Assembly (NCBI GenBank): GCA_963169745.1
Contig: CAUJCU010000002.1
Span: 1-64,000 of the forward strand
Direction of reading: 5' to 3'
Length of the DNA: 64,000 nucleotides
Origin: Bacteroidota bacterium
GTDB lineage: Bacteria > Bacteroidota > Bacteroidia > UBA4408
Shown here: positions 45,363 to 56,016 of the stretch, piece after piece
Layout: each line of letters opens with the position of its first letter
How positions within the stretch are numbered: position 1 is the first letter of the stretch
Notes under the pieces: model-generated
Database searches by the model: none
What the model was told of the DNA's origin: nothing
The model's input: only the letters and a program-made list of their open reading frames with translations
Position numbers and translations under genes: made by a program

Positions 45363-46958
45363 TTACTTAAGGCTTTCGAGAGCCTTTTGTGCTTTCACGT
45401 TAGCAGGATCTACCTCTTTGAGTTTTAACCATGTTTCTTTAGCTTTAGCATTATCTTTTACCAACGCATAATAATACCCTAAATACTCGTAGGCCTCTGT
45501 TAGCTCTTTTACATATTTCTTAGCATCGGTTGTTAATTCAACGTATTTTTCGTAACTAGGTTTTGCTAAACCTAATTTACTATCCGGGTCTAATTGTACA
45601 CATGCTTTTGCTTTCCATAAATAGCCAATTGGTAAGGTGTTTTGTAATTTAATTACTGATCCAAAACACGTATCGGCATTTACAAAATCTTTATTAAAAT
45701 AATAAGCTCTTCCCATACTAAAGTAATCGTTTGCATTAAGCTTTTCAGATACTTTTAATTTTCTTTCATAAGACTGAACGGCCATATCATACTTTTTCAT
45801 TCTAAAATATACGGTCCCCATTTCGCTAAACAAATCAACTTTACTGGAGTCCATTTTTAGAGCTGTTTCATAATCCAAAATGGCTAATGAATCTTTTCCT
45901 GTTTTTGAAAATAATTTTCCTCTATATTCATAATCTGAAGCTATAATTTTGGTATTTTCTAATGGTGCCCTGTTAAAAAAGCGATTAATGTAGCTGGTAC
46001 CTGTGGTATAATCACCGGTTTCATATAAAGAATAAGCCAACAATCTATTAACAAAATTTTTGGAGGTGTCTTGTTTTTGCAGTTCATTAAAAAGTACAAT
46101 ACTTTCTTTATAATCTTTATTCAAAAATAAGAATGAAGCATATCTTTGTTTTGCACTAAAGTTATTTCCTGACAAATCTAAGTATCGTTTGTATTTCTGC
46201 TTTGCCTTTTCATATTGTTTAGCCATATAATATAGTTCTCCTTGCTCGCGATAGGCTGGAGCAAATGAGGAATCAATTTTTGCAGCATCTTGATACTTGT
46301 CTAAGGCCAAGGTATAATTTTTAGCTCGTCCGTATAACTGCCCTACTCTTAATACCGCTTTTACTGATTTCTTATCTAAATCTTGGGCCTTTTTATAGTT
46401 TGCAATCGCATTATTTCCATCTGTTTTTTCCAAATACATATCTCCGGTTAGAATATAAACTTCTGGATTTTTAGGGTCTAATTTCGTAGCAATTCCCAAA
46501 AGTTTATCGGCTTGGTCTAAATCATTTTTTGGGGATTTGATTAAAGCCTCGGATACTTTTAACAATACCATAATATTTTTATTAGCTCCTATGCTTAAGG
46601 CTTTATCAAACTGTGTTTGTGCATCCTTAGTTTTACCTTCGTACATCAATAATTTTCCTATACCAATATAATTTAACGGATTACTGACTCCAACTTCAAT
46701 TCCCTTCTGGTAATAATAACGGGCACTATCTTCATTATCGTTATTAAAATAGTTCTCTCCTAAGAAAAAATAATAATCTGCATTATGGGGTTGGTTTTTA
46801 AGCAAGGTCTTAAAGGCTCTGGTTGCATTTTCAAATTGTTCATTTTCAGTATATTTTACTGCTTCAGATAAAGTTTGTGCTTTAAGTGTTAAAGACCCAA
46901 AAGTTAGGGATAATGCAAAAATAAAAAAGGTTGTTTTTGTAATTGATGCTCTTTTCAT
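45363..46958 (-). CDS. Exported tetratricopeptide-repeat protein
   Basis: 531 residues with a signal peptide (ITKTTFFIFALSLTFGSLTLKAQ), then tandem TPR units through the whole chain: ATRAFKTLLKNQPHNADYYFFLG, KDAQTQFDKALSI, NAIANYKKAQDLDKKSVKA, KARQY-type helices and KAKETWLKLKEVDPANVKA at the end (about 13 units by eye). It is periplasmic or outer-membrane-associated and likely a scaffold. It lies between the PstS-like lipoprotein (24-nt gap) and the PorG-like gene, in a four-gene run. Confidence 0.88.
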   Translation of the reverse strand: MKRASITKTTFFIFALSLTFGSLTLKAQTLSEAVKYTENEQFENATRAFKTLLKNQPHNADYYFFLGENYFNNDNEDSARYYYQKGIEVGVSNPLNYIGIGKLLMYEGKTKDAQTQFDKALSIGANKNIMVLLKVSEALIKSPKNDLDQADKLLGIATKLDPKNPEVYILTGDMYLEKTDGNNAIANYKKAQDLDKKSVKAVLRVGQLYGRAKNYTLALDKYQDAAKIDSSFAPAYREQGELYYMAKQYEKAKQKYKRYLDLSGNNFSAKQRYASFLFLNKDYKESIVLFNELQKQDTSKNFVNRLLAYSLYETGDYTTGTSYINRFFNRAPLENTKIIASDYEYRGKLFSKTGKDSLAILDYETALKMDSSKVDLFSEMGTVYFRMKKYDMAVQSYERKLKVSEKLNANDYFSMGRAYYFNKDFVNADTCFGSVIKLQNTLPIGYLWKAKACVQLDPDSKLGLAKPSYEKYVELTTDAKKYVKELTEAYEYLGYYYALVKDNAKAKETWLKLKEVDPANVKAQKALESLK

Positions 46959-46982
46959 GCTTATGGTACTTTTTATAAATTC

Positions 46983-47942
46983 TTAATTAAGAGGTTTATT
47001 GGTAATTTGTATAAGTCGAACTTGAATTGTAGCAGGAACAAGTCCGGCAAGCTTCATTATTCTTTGGCCTTTCTCTCCGGCAACAAAAGAAACAAATCCT
47101 GTGCCAAGTCCTGCACGCGTTTGCCTGTTAATCATATAAACACTTCTACTTAAAGGGTATGATTTATTAGCAATATAGGCCTGCATAGGCTTTCGAAATT
47201 TAGTAAGTTCATTAGGGTATGCTTCATCAGTAAGGCTAACTACAGTAATTTCTTTTAAAAAACTTTGAGTTAACGTGTCGTCTAAATCACTTATCCAATT
47301 TACACCAATAATTCCCATTGCATTTTCATGTGTACTAACATAAGATATTACCTCAGTATTAGAATGTACAGCAAATACATTTTGCCCAAAACCCTGATTC
47401 TCAATGAGATTTTTCATAAATCTATAATTCGCAGAGTTTGCATTGTCAAACACAATATGTAAGGGTTTTTCTTTTGAAGATGGCCAAATTGTATCTTCTC
47501 CGGCAAGAAAGCGTTTAATTTGTTTGACACTAAATAATGTGTCATGATTTTTATTGTTCACGATGAGAGCTACAGCATCTTCTGCAATTTTTGTAGTAAC
47601 CGGATAAATATTAGCCTTTTGAAACATTTTCGTTTCTTGCTGAGTTAATTCTCTATTTATTATGGCTACTTTAGAAGAATCGGTCATCAAGTCTTTCAAG
47701 GCCTCTGGTTCTGTTCGGTATTTAACATGTACTTTGGCATTGGGATACAAAGCTTCAAATGTATAGATCTGTGTATCAAAAAGCATTGTATATGATTCAT
47801 CAACAGATATAGTCACTTCACCTGATGTGGCCGTGTCGGTGTAATCAGCTCCAACCGGATTATGGTTACATGCGCCAATAACAAATAAGAAAGCTATAGC
47901 TACTACATTCTTCGAAAAATTAATCTTTCCAATGATTTTCAT
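46983..47942 (-). CDS. PstS-like substrate-binding lipoprotein
   Basis: From ATG 47942 the protein has 319 residues; a TTG four codons earlier is rejected. The lipobox FVIGAC marks a lipoprotein. The fold is PBP-like type 2 of the PstS group: GEVTISVDESYTMLF at the first ligand loop, SVKQIKRFLAGEDTIW, VFDNANSANYRFM and AMGIIGVNWISD. The phosphate loops G-S-D-T and S-R-x-x-S-S-G-T of PstS are not preserved, so phosphate is unlikely as ligand. Such proteins often accompany TonB/ExbD and TPR genes in Bacteroidota. No permease is adjacent. Confidence 0.8.
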   Translation of the reverse strand: MKIIGKINFSKNVVAIAFLFVIGACNHNPVGADYTDTATSGEVTISVDESYTMLFDTQIYTFEALYPNAKVHVKYRTEPEALKDLMTDSSKVAIINRELTQQETKMFQKANIYPVTTKIAEDAVALIVNNKNHDTLFSVKQIKRFLAGEDTIWPSSKEKPLHIVFDNANSANYRFMKNLIENQGFGQNVFAVHSNTEVISYVSTHENAMGIIGVNWISDLDDTLTQSFLKEITVVSLTDEAYPNELTKFRKPMQAYIANKSYPLSRSVYMINRQTRAGLGTGFVSFVAGEKGQRIMKLAGLVPATIQVRLIQITNKPLN

Positions 47943-47967
47943 TTTTATTGACAATACCTTTAGGGGA

Positions 47968-48186
47968 TTAAGTTCCGGGCTCCCTTTTTATTCGTAACGA
48001 CATATACAAACGAAATATTGCATAAAGTATGATAAAGCACCCAAAGGGCACTCTGTAACGGGGGATTAAATCAATTAATACATTGGTAAAAATTAGGCTC
48101 AGGCCCATTAAAAAATAAACACCCACCATAACAATTCCCACATAATATGCCATTTTTTTTAGCGTAATATTAGAGTCGTTTGCCAT
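47968..48186 (-). CDS. Small two-helix membrane protein
   Basis: 72 residues from ATG 48186 (a TTG eight codons upstream is less likely). Two hydrophobic helices (MAYYVGIVMVGVYFLMGLSLIF and VPFGCFIILYAIFRLYM) separated by LIDLIPRYR. I do not recognise the family. It heads the run with the PstS-like lipoprotein (25 nt downstream), the TPR protein and the PorG-like protein. A weak TTAATTTG box lies 21 nt before the ATG. Confidence 0.65.
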   Translation of the reverse strand: MANDSNITLKKMAYYVGIVMVGVYFLMGLSLIFTNVLIDLIPRYRVPFGCFIILYAIFRLYMSLRIKREPGT

Positions 48187-48267
48187 ATAAATTATAATTA
48201 TAGGATACAAATTAACAAAAAAAGAGTTTAATAAAGCTTCTAAAAAAGTAAAAGAAGTATAAAAAAA

Positions 48268-48298
48268 GCGGCCTTACCATTTTTAATGGTAAGGCCGC
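48268..48298 (-). terminator. Terminator after the giant T9SS cargo gene
   Basis: A 14-bp perfect stem (GCGGCCTTACCATT with AATGGTAAGGCCGC) with a 3-nt loop, 20 nt after the stop. On the minus strand it runs into TTTTTTTATAC. It is one of the strongest hairpins in the window. Confidence 0.9.
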
Positions 48299-48318
48299 AG
48301 CAATAATTTACTTTCGTT

Positions 48319-51300
48319 TTAATTGCGGAATAAAGTTATTCTTTGTGTAAACACATTCTGTTTCCCGGTCACTTTCATAATATACTGGCCTAGTGCGTAA
48401 TTGTTAAACAGATACTCTTTGGTTCCCGTTAAGAGTACATTATCTTGAACAAAAACACGTTCGCCAATTAAATTAAATAATTCAATTCGACCCGATCCTT
48501 CTGTTTTACCAAAGTTAATAAGAACACGGCTTCCATCTGTTATAATTGATATACCTGTATTGATATTCTCTTTTACTCCGGTAGTATTATTAACTTCAAT
48601 ATTGGTAGTAGAAGTATTTGTACAAACACCGTTTCCAGCAGTTAAAGAAACCGTATAACTACCTGCTTGGGTATATGTATGTGAAATATTGAGGGGTCCA
48701 TTTTGAATACTAGTTCCATCACCAAAGTTCCAATCTACAGTTGTGGCACCATTAGTTGTTGCAATGAAATTTACCACTCCTCCGTTTACAATATCAATAA
48801 CAGATTGACTAGAAGACACAGAAGATGTTACACTATTGCTCGAGGTAATAGTAAAGTAATCAATAGCAGTATAAGTATTTGGAGCCGTTCCAAAAGTTAA
48901 TTCGGCCGAATAATTTCCACCACTTAAATTATTAACTGTATAGGTTCCTGACAGATTATTTTGTGTATTGATAACATTTCCATTCTGATCTTTAATACTC
49001 AAATTAAATGTCAATGAATCAGATGGATAATTTAATGTAACACTTCCGTCATTACCGGCACATGTTTCACCAACAGGTGTAAAAGAAACTGGTGGATGAA
49101 AGTGCAATAAGAATCTGTTTTGGAAAATACCCACAGGTAAAGTAAAGGAATAAGAAGTCTGATTTCTTAAATTAATCATTGCTCCGGTTTGTTTATCCTC
49201 AAGATAAACCACAACCGATGGGTCAAAGCTACTGATATCAGTAAGTACAATAGAGTAAGTAGCAGCAGCTTGTGATTTAACACCTACCTGAACTATCTTA
49301 TCAGAATTAAATGCTCCCATTACGTTAATATCTAGCTGGTGAGTTTCAACAATAGTGAAAATATTAGGGACACCAGGAGATGGAGAAAATAAAATAGTTG
49401 CATCGCGGCTTGATTCATAACCATCAGTTGCAGTAGGGTCAAAATAAACTACCATTTGTCCGGCAAACCCATTACCCTGTATATCTAACCTCAGCAAGTT
49501 AGGAACATTGCCTCCATCAGCATAGAAATTATCATTCAAATCAGCATAGCTTGTATTTCGTATAGAGTTGGCAACATTTATTACTCCGGCATTGCTAGCT
49601 GTTACCATAAATCCTTGCGAAGAGGCTATAGCATCATTAACTCCCATAGTACCAACTATACCATTCCATGAACCATAATTACCCGTATACCCCCCGTTGG
49701 TAACAAAAGCTTTATAAGTTGTGCTTAAGATAGAACTGTTTAAAGCCTGAAGGGCATTCCAGCTAATTGGTGACGGATATGGATTACCGATAAGATTAAT
49801 ACCGTCTGAAGCTTTAGTAACATTGTAACCACCCGGTATTGTACCGTTGTTAAGCGGACCTTTAACATCGACTAAAGTATTTCCAGGAATAATACAAGCA
49901 AAGCCTTTTAATGGGGTAATTGGAGTAGTCGAGCCTGTAGCACCAATCCATCCATACTCAGGGATAGGATTAAGGTTGGTTTCATCATACTCCCACACGG
50001 TAGCTAATTGTGAGTATATAGTACCCGGAATAAAAATCTGCCCATTTAAAGCAGCATTAATGGTAAAGTTATCACGCCAACCGTTTGTTACATTGTTTAC
50101 AAAGGCTCCAGATACCGGAGAAGATAAATAGTGATAACCACTTGTTGGGCCAATTTTCCGTTCTACAGTTACATCACCTGTAATATTTCCGGCTACAGGA
50201 TCAACTAATGCCGTTTTCCCTAGTACAGACTTTAACACTAAATTACCATTCGAAACTAAAGTACCGGTAGTTGTTTTTAAAACTCCTTTAACGTTTGTTT
50301 TGTTCATTAATGTAACAGATCCAGAGCTATTATTAATGGTAAGGTTATTAAAGGTATTTTTTCCACTCACGGACTGAGCCCCACCGGTACTGTTAAAAAT
50401 TACAGCTCCTGGTGTAAGGGTAGGGTCGGCAATGTTGACAGTTGAATTTGGGCTACCTCCTACCTGCCAATTACCCTTTATATTTAAATTATACCCATTT
50501 GTATTAATACCATTAGAAGCGAAATATGGGCCACTCGTTTGGAACGTAATGTTTTTACATGTAGCATCACAATTTAACTGTATTTGTGGCGTCCCAGCAG
50601 GTATAACAACATCTATAGAGCCATTTGGAATGGTGTTACAAGCCCAGTTACTGGCTGTGCACCAATCATTGGTACCACCTATCCATGTTCCATAACCAGT
50701 TCCGGTTACGTTTAGTGTATATTCTTCAATCTCACCGCTATTATAGGCCATGGCATCACATGCATCATAACTTGGAATAACATTGGTTACCATTACTCTT
50801 AAGCGAACTGAACCTGATATTCCGGTACACGGAATGGTAATAATATGAGAAGTGGTTCCCGCAACCGGAGTTTGAGGAAGTAAAACATTTTCTCCCGGAT
50901 CGTTAAAGTCATTATCTCCGTTCAAGTCTATCCATGCCACTCGTCCTAATTGGGCAGCTCCAAAAGTTTTAATTTTTAACTCATAAGAGAAACCTTTCTG
51001 TACAGTTGTGTTAACTGACTGGAAGTTTTGGTAATTATCACCACTTGGGTCATAGGTAGAATTGTTGTTTATGGTGTTAAACGAAACATTAGTAATATAA
51101 TGCGTACTAATAGCCGGGCTGTTTGAAATTGTAGAAGCACAGCGAGGCGTTATGGTAATTACTGGAGTAGTTTGAACGGTACACCCAGGGCCATTTTGTA
51201 CTTTTGCACGGGCATACAGATTTCCATTAATCCTATTAATTACCACTAAATCATTATTGCCATCTGAAGGTTCAGTTCCACTTACAGTTCCGAAGTTATT

Positions 51301-54300
51301 AAGTGAAAATTCCCATAAGGTAACATCACCTGTATTTCCATTTAAGGCTAAAGTGAAGGCATCATTCACGGTACTCGAAGAAGGTGTTGGGCTTACATTA
51401 ATAGTACCGGCAACTGTAGGCAATAAACAAGGGAAACACTCTAACTTTAATTGAAAAATGCCTTGTGCTCCACCAAGACCCCCAACTAGTATATAGTATT
51501 CAATTCCATTTGTTGTTTGCCATGATACTTTTGACTGTGTTCCATCTCCGCAACCAGAAAAATCATCATTTGAAGCAATACAACTTAACGTATTACAGTC
51601 GCCACTGTAAACGGCTACTTTGGTATTAAATGTTGTTCCATTACAGGTACTTACTCTGAAGAAATCACCTGTTCCTGTTGTACGATACCATATACCGTTG
51701 ATACCTGCAACCGACATAGCACTACATATTGCCACAGGATCACCTAAAGAGGTTCCACCATTAGAATTTTGACCATAGGCAACATCACCACAATAAATAG
51801 GAATTGCATCATCACATAAATCGTTAGTAGGAACTGGTGGTGGAATAACATTTACAACACAAATGGATAAGTTCGTATTATTAGGTAATCCGGAAGCATA
51901 ATCGTAAAGGCGTAAAAAATACGTTTGACCAATTGTTAAACCATTTAAAGTAAGGGTTTCAGTTTGTCCTTGGCCGTTATTATTCACACAATCTAAATAA
52001 TTAATAGTAACGCATGATCCACTATAAGCAGCTATTACCATATCATAATTTCCTTGTCCGGTGGCTTGAATAATTGAAGATGTTTGAGCAGCGGTAAACT
52101 TATACCATACATCATCATTCAGGTCTCCTCCGCAAATTGGTGATGACTGTGGAGACAAAGTAGCTCCGGCAACATTTTGTAAATAAGAGGAACATGTATT
52201 CCCAGGGATTAAACTAATAGCACCTGAACAATTATCATTTGCAGGTGGGCTAGGAATAGTTGGACTGGTTACACAAATACTAAAAGTAAGGGTAGCCGGA
52301 GCTCCTGCCCCATAATCAAACACGCGAACATAATATGTATTTGAAGGAATTAGACCTGTTAAAGTTAAAATCTCTGTGCCTCCGTTAGCAGTATTGTCCA
52401 TACAGGAAATTCCTGATGCTCCACAAGCTCCATTAAAAGCCTCTACAACGGCATCAAACTGAGCCGAGCCTGTTACAATCACATTATGAATAGACTGGGT
52501 AGCTACAAATTTATACCAAACATCATCATTATTGGTTCCTAAACAAGTACTAGCAGGAGTTGATTGCGTTGCATTGAGCACAGTCCCACTTGTAGGAGAT
52601 CCACATATAGGTGTAGGACTAGGAGTTATCGAAATAGCCCCAGAGCAATTATCGTTAGCAGGCCCAGGGGTTACAATGCCATCTACAACACATACATCAA
52701 AAGAGCCTTGAGTGGCATAACCTACACCACGTCCATAAATTCTTATTCTGTAAGTATTTCCTATCGTTAATCCTTGCATACTTAAAGTTTCTGTTCCTCC
52801 TATTCCGGCACCATCAACACACTGAATTAAAGATCCATTACAGCCGGCTGTTCTTATTTCTAAAACAGCATTTAAAGGAGCTGATGGTGTTGCTATAATG
52901 TCGTGTGCAGTTGAAGTAGCTACAAAACTATACCATACATCATCATCCGGATTTCCAACAAATCCACTACACAAACTTCCAGGCAAAGCAGTATTTGTAG
53001 CTCCTAATGTAGTTCCTGAAGTAGGCACGCAAGTTGGATTTGAAGTTAGAGAAATGGCATTCCCACATAAATCGTTTGGCGGTGGTGGGTAAAGTACTGC
53101 CTGATTAACTACACATATATCAAAATTACTATTTAACGGATATCCAGATCCATAGTCATACAGTCTAATATAATAAGTATTGCCAATAGTTAAGCCCCCT
53201 TGTGTAATTACCTCAGTTCCTCCTGACCCGGATAAGTTAGCACAAGCTATACTCGTTAAAGACCCACAAGTACCTTCTAATAGCTCCAAAACAACATCCA
53301 TTCCTAAAGCTCCTACGCTTGTAATGCTAACCGAGGTAGATGTTGCAGCAAACTTATACCATACATCATCGTTTGCGTTTCCACCGCATAAAGCCGCTGG
53401 AGTAGACAACGTAGCATTTTCAACTGTGCCACTCGTATTCGAGCATGAAACTCCCGGTGATAATGGAAATGCTCCGGAACAATTATCGTTAGCAGGTGGA
53501 GGTGGGATATAAGTAACGCATATATTAAATGTTCCTGTTGAACCCGTATTCTTGTCGTACAATCTAACTCTATATGTATTCCCAATTGTTAGGGTGTTTA
53601 TGTTTAAAACTTCTGTTCCGCCCGAAAAAGTATTATCCACACAAGAAACTTGTGTTGGATTAGCGCATCCGTTATCTTGATAGCAAGCTAAAACAATATC
53701 AATACCTGATGTTGCTTGCGCAGAAATAGTAACATTCGTTGAAGGGGCTACAAACTCATACCAAACATCATCATCTGGATCTCCTCCACAAGAAGCAGCT
53801 GGGACTCCTGAGGGTGTAGCATTTACGGTTGTTCCTGCTGTATAACTACATGTAATTGCCGGTGTAAGAACAGCACCTGGACAACCATCATTTGCAGGAG
53901 GAGGAGCTAATGTTGTAAACGGTTGAAATGCTGACCAAGGGCTTAACGGACCACCACAATTTGTTCTTACTCTAAAATGATAATTGGTAGCTGGTGCTAA
54001 GCTTCCAATACTTGTTGAGTATACATTTCCTAAATTTAACAGCGTATAAGGCCCTGATGGTGCAGGACCATATTCTACATCAAAAGCAGATGCTCCGCAA
54101 CCAATAGTATTCCAATTTAGAGTTGCTGTGTTAAACCCTACAGGTGAAGCTGTTAAAGAATTAACTGTGGGACAGGCATTCTCAATCGTTATTTCGTCAA
54201 CAGCCATACTAAAACCATTTTGTCCTGTTGCTCTTAGAGCCAGTCTAACATTAGGATTACCTGCATAAGCAGAAAGACAAGCCTGATAATCTTGCCAGAA

Positions 54301-56016
54301 CATAGTACCTGCGCTGGCATTGTAGCGCGAGCAGGTAGGTGCACCCGTTACATACGACCATGTGTTTCCACCATCTGTTGAAACCTCAAAGCGCAAGCGA
54401 TCATTGGCAAATGGAGCATTGTTATCTTGCGCCATACTTATTGTAATTACGGGAGACAACAGTGAGCTAAAGTCCATACAAGGAAGAATCAAACGGGCTT
54501 CCGTTCCGGCAGGGTAAACATAACTTGAGAAAATTGCAAATCCATTGTTATTGGTATTTAGAGAAGGCGGTGGTGTAGCACCCGGAACAAAGTTTGTTCC
54601 AAACAGAATAGCCCAATTATTTGACACATTGGGGGCAATAGTTTGTGTCACATACATGGGATTAGGGGTAGCAGCAAATGTTTCGTTATAAGGAAATGTA
54701 GAGTTTTTGGATATGATACGTGATGGTGTAGTTAACGCATCATTTAGTGAGTTCCCATCAGCAACTGTAGAATGCGAGCAGTTAAAATTGTATGTTCCAT
54801 TGGTAGTCATATTTATAGTTGGACTGCAATTTACATTTAATGTTGCTCCAACTCCCAGTGTTCCGGTGCTAACAGTTGCTGTAACTGTAGCTGTTATGGC
54901 ACCCGTAATATTTACTGTTACAGTAGTAGGGTTAACACTAAAATCATGAGGTAAAGAACCTTCATTTTTTAACTGAACGGTTACAGTCTGAGATGCATTT
55001 CCACAACTAACACCAGGATTAACTAAATCGTTTAAAGCGATATCAACTGGAGATGGAGGTGGTGGTGTCCACTTATAGGTACGGCCAGAAGTAGGTGCTG
55101 TAGAGGATGCATTTATGGCCAATGTTCTGCTATTAGTACTTCCTGCAACACTCGTGTTCCAGTTATTGCCTCCGTTCAAGTTATCTGTCCATCTATTGTT
55201 ATAATCTGTCTGTGAATTTCCACGTAAACCCACCTGTGGTCCAGGGTTAACAACCTTACCCACAAAGCGTACTGCTCCATATACAACCTCCACAGAATTA
55301 TCACTCTCATTTAATCTTATTTGAAAGTTATAGCTTTGATCATTTACAGTTGGTGTTGGGGCTACTTTAGCATTCTTCCATTGTACAACCAAAGTTCTAT
55401 TGGGAGCAATTCCGATGGTTTTGTATTGAATTTCTCCGGTGTATTGAGTAAAAATAGCATTTGATGCAGTCATAGTACAATTAGCCGAAAGTGTAACGGA
55501 ATTGGCTGTTTTTGATATTACAGTGGTACCTACTGGTACATTTGGGGGAGGAAATAACCGAGATCCTATTTCAATACCTCCGGTTTCTGAAATTCCTGTA
55601 ATAACCGGACTTCCATTAGTTGTATTACCTACAAAAGTATGAGATCCTACAAGATTTCTACCCATAGCAGAAATTACATTATTGGTACCTGATACATTAG
55701 AAATAGGAGTGGTTAATCTAATTACAGAACTTCCCATGGCAATATATCCATCTGCACACAAACTAAAATCAGTATAATTAACTCCGTTATATTTAAATGT
55801 AAAACCAATTGGAAGTGCATTTACCGTTTGGTCATCCCAGGGCGTTTGAGTATTTTCATCAGAGGCTAAAGCAACGGTTCCTCCAGTAATAGGAGAATAG
55901 GTTCCTACCGAAGTAGAAAAAACATAATTTGGGGAAGCAACTTGTGAAAAAGCCAAAATTGGAAATAAAAGAAAACCAATGGCATAAAAATATCTTAAGT
56001 ATAAGTTCTTATTCAT
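48319..56016 (-). CDS. Giant T9SS-secreted surface protein with tandem PPC-type repeats
   Basis: 2565 residues. The signal peptide (YFYAIGFLLFPILAFS) is followed by a beta-rich N-terminal part and a fibronectin-III-like domain (about 610-700: ATLNWNTIGCGASAFDVEYG). Six tandem units of about 138 residues follow (about 700-1530), each opening with P-x-N-D-x-C and containing a DDVWY(K/E)F motif and a GLTIGNTYYIRLYD-type strand, as in bacterial pre-peptidase C-terminal domains. Then come a GEVED domain (about 1680-1775, ending EIEEYTLNV), a long middle region, a PKD domain (VDWNFGDGTSI) and a C-terminal T9SS type A sorting domain (IELFNLIGERV, then LGQYIMKVTG). It is probably adhesive or matrix-binding. 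Translation is coupled to the gene upstream. Confidence 0.9.
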   Translation of the reverse strand: MNKNLYLRYFYAIGFLLFPILAFSQVASPNYVFSTSVGTYSPITGGTVALASDENTQTPWDDQTVNALPIGFTFKYNGVNYTDFSLCADGYIAMGSSVIRLTTPISNVSGTNNVISAMGRNLVGSHTFVGNTTNGSPVITGISETGGIEIGSRLFPPPNVPVGTTVISKTANSVTLSANCTMTASNAIFTQYTGEIQYKTIGIAPNRTLVVQWKNAKVAPTPTVNDQSYNFQIRLNESDNSVEVVYGAVRFVGKVVNPGPQVGLRGNSQTDYNNRWTDNLNGGNNWNTSVAGSTNSRTLAINASSTAPTSGRTYKWTPPPPSPVDIALNDLVNPGVSCGNASQTVTVQLKNEGSLPHDFSVNPTTVTVNITGAITATVTATVSTGTLGVGATLNVNCSPTINMTTNGTYNFNCSHSTVADGNSLNDALTTPSRIISKNSTFPYNETFAATPNPMYVTQTIAPNVSNNWAILFGTNFVPGATPPPSLNTNNNGFAIFSSYVYPAGTEARLILPCMDFSSLLSPVITISMAQDNNAPFANDRLRFEVSTDGGNTWSYVTGAPTCSRYNASAGTMFWQDYQACLSAYAGNPNVRLALRATGQNGFSMAVDEITIENACPTVNSLTASPVGFNTATLNWNTIGCGASAFDVEYGPAPSGPYTLLNLGNVYSTSIGSLAPATNYHFRVRTNCGGPLSPWSAFQPFTTLAPPPANDGCPGAVLTPAITCSYTAGTTVNATPSGVPAASCGGDPDDDVWYEFVAPSTNVTISAQATSGIDIVLACYQDNGCANPTQVSCVDNTFSGGTEVLNINTLTIGNTYRVRLYDKNTGSTGTFNICVTYIPPPPANDNCSGAFPLSPGVSCSNTSGTVENATLSTPAALCGGNANDDVWYKFAATSTSVSITSVGALGMDVVLELLEGTCGSLTSIACANLSGSGGTEVITQGGLTIGNTYYIRLYDYGSGYPLNSNFDICVVNQAVLYPPPPNDLCGNAISLTSNPTCVPTSGTTLGATNTALPGSLCSGFVGNPDDDVWYSFVATSTAHDIIATPSAPLNAVLEIRTAGCNGSLIQCVDGAGIGGTETLSMQGLTIGNTYRIRIYGRGVGYATQGSFDVCVVDGIVTPGPANDNCSGAISITPSPTPICGSPTSGTVLNATQSTPASTCLGTNNDDVWYKFVATQSIHNVIVTGSAQFDAVVEAFNGACGASGISCMDNTANGGTEILTLTGLIPSNTYYVRVFDYGAGAPATLTFSICVTSPTIPSPPANDNCSGAISLIPGNTCSSYLQNVAGATLSPQSSPICGGDLNDDVWYKFTAAQTSSIIQATGQGNYDMVIAAYSGSCVTINYLDCVNNNGQGQTETLTLNGLTIGQTYFLRLYDYASGLPNNTNLSICVVNVIPPPVPTNDLCDDAIPIYCGDVAYGQNSNGGTSLGDPVAICSAMSVAGINGIWYRTTGTGDFFRVSTCNGTTFNTKVAVYSGDCNTLSCIASNDDFSGCGDGTQSKVSWQTTNGIEYYILVGGLGGAQGIFQLKLECFPCLLPTVAGTINVSPTPSSSTVNDAFTLALNGNTGDVTLWEFSLNNFGTVSGTEPSDGNNDLVVINRINGNLYARAKVQNGPGCTVQTTPVITITPRCASTISNSPAISTHYITNVSFNTINNNSTYDPSGDNYQNFQSVNTTVQKGFSYELKIKTFGAAQLGRVAWIDLNGDNDFNDPGENVLLPQTPVAGTTSHIITIPCTGISGSVRLRVMVTNVIPSYDACDAMAYNSGEIEEYTLNVTGTGYGTWIGGTNDWCTASNWACNTIPNGSIDVVIPAGTPQIQLNCDATCKNITFQTSGPYFASNGINTNGYNLNIKGNWQVGGSPNSTVNIADPTLTPGAVIFNSTGGAQSVSGKNTFNNLTINNSSGSVTLMNKTNVKGVLKTTTGTLVSNGNLVLKSVLGKTALVDPVAGNITGDVTVERKIGPTSGYHYLSSPVSGAFVNNVTNGWRDNFTINAALNGQIFIPGTIYSQLATVWEYDETNLNPIPEYGWIGATGSTTPITPLKGFACIIPGNTLVDVKGPLNNGTIPGGYNVTKASDGINLIGNPYPSPISWNALQALNSSILSTTYKAFVTNGGYTGNYGSWNGIVGTMGVNDAIASSQGFMVTASNAGVINVANSIRNTSYADLNDNFYADGGNVPNLLRLDIQGNGFAGQMVVYFDPTATDGYESSRDATILFSPSPGVPNIFTIVETHQLDINVMGAFNSDKIVQVGVKSQAAATYSIVLTDISSFDPSVVVYLEDKQTGAMINLRNQTSYSFTLPVGIFQNRFLLHFHPPVSFTPVGETCAGNDGSVTLNYPSDSLTFNLSIKDQNGNVINTQNNLSGTYTVNNLSGGNYSAELTFGTAPNTYTAIDYFTITSSNSVTSSVSSSQSVIDIVNGGVVNFIATTNGATTVDWNFGDGTSIQNGPLNISHTYTQAGSYTVSLTAGNGVCTNTSTTNIEVNNTTGVKENINTGISIITDGSRVLINFGKTEGSGRIELFNLIGERVFVQDNVLLTGTKEYLFNNYALGQYIMKVTGKQNVFTQRITLFRN
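51430..53905 (-). repeat. Six tandem coding repeats (PPC-type) of about 400-420 bp
   Basis: Unit starts, marked by the codons for P-x-N-D-x-C, fall near 53890, 53485, 53070, 52650, 52235 and 51825, so the period is 403-420 bp. The nucleotide word encoding D-D-V-W-Y is nearly the same in all units. The sixth unit is divergent (GIWYRTT in place of DVWYKF). Confidence 0.8.

Noticed and set aside
51430-53905. CRISPR-like periodicity
   Set aside because: The period of about 410 bp is a coding repeat in frame; no short identical repeats with unique spacers are seen anywhere in the window.
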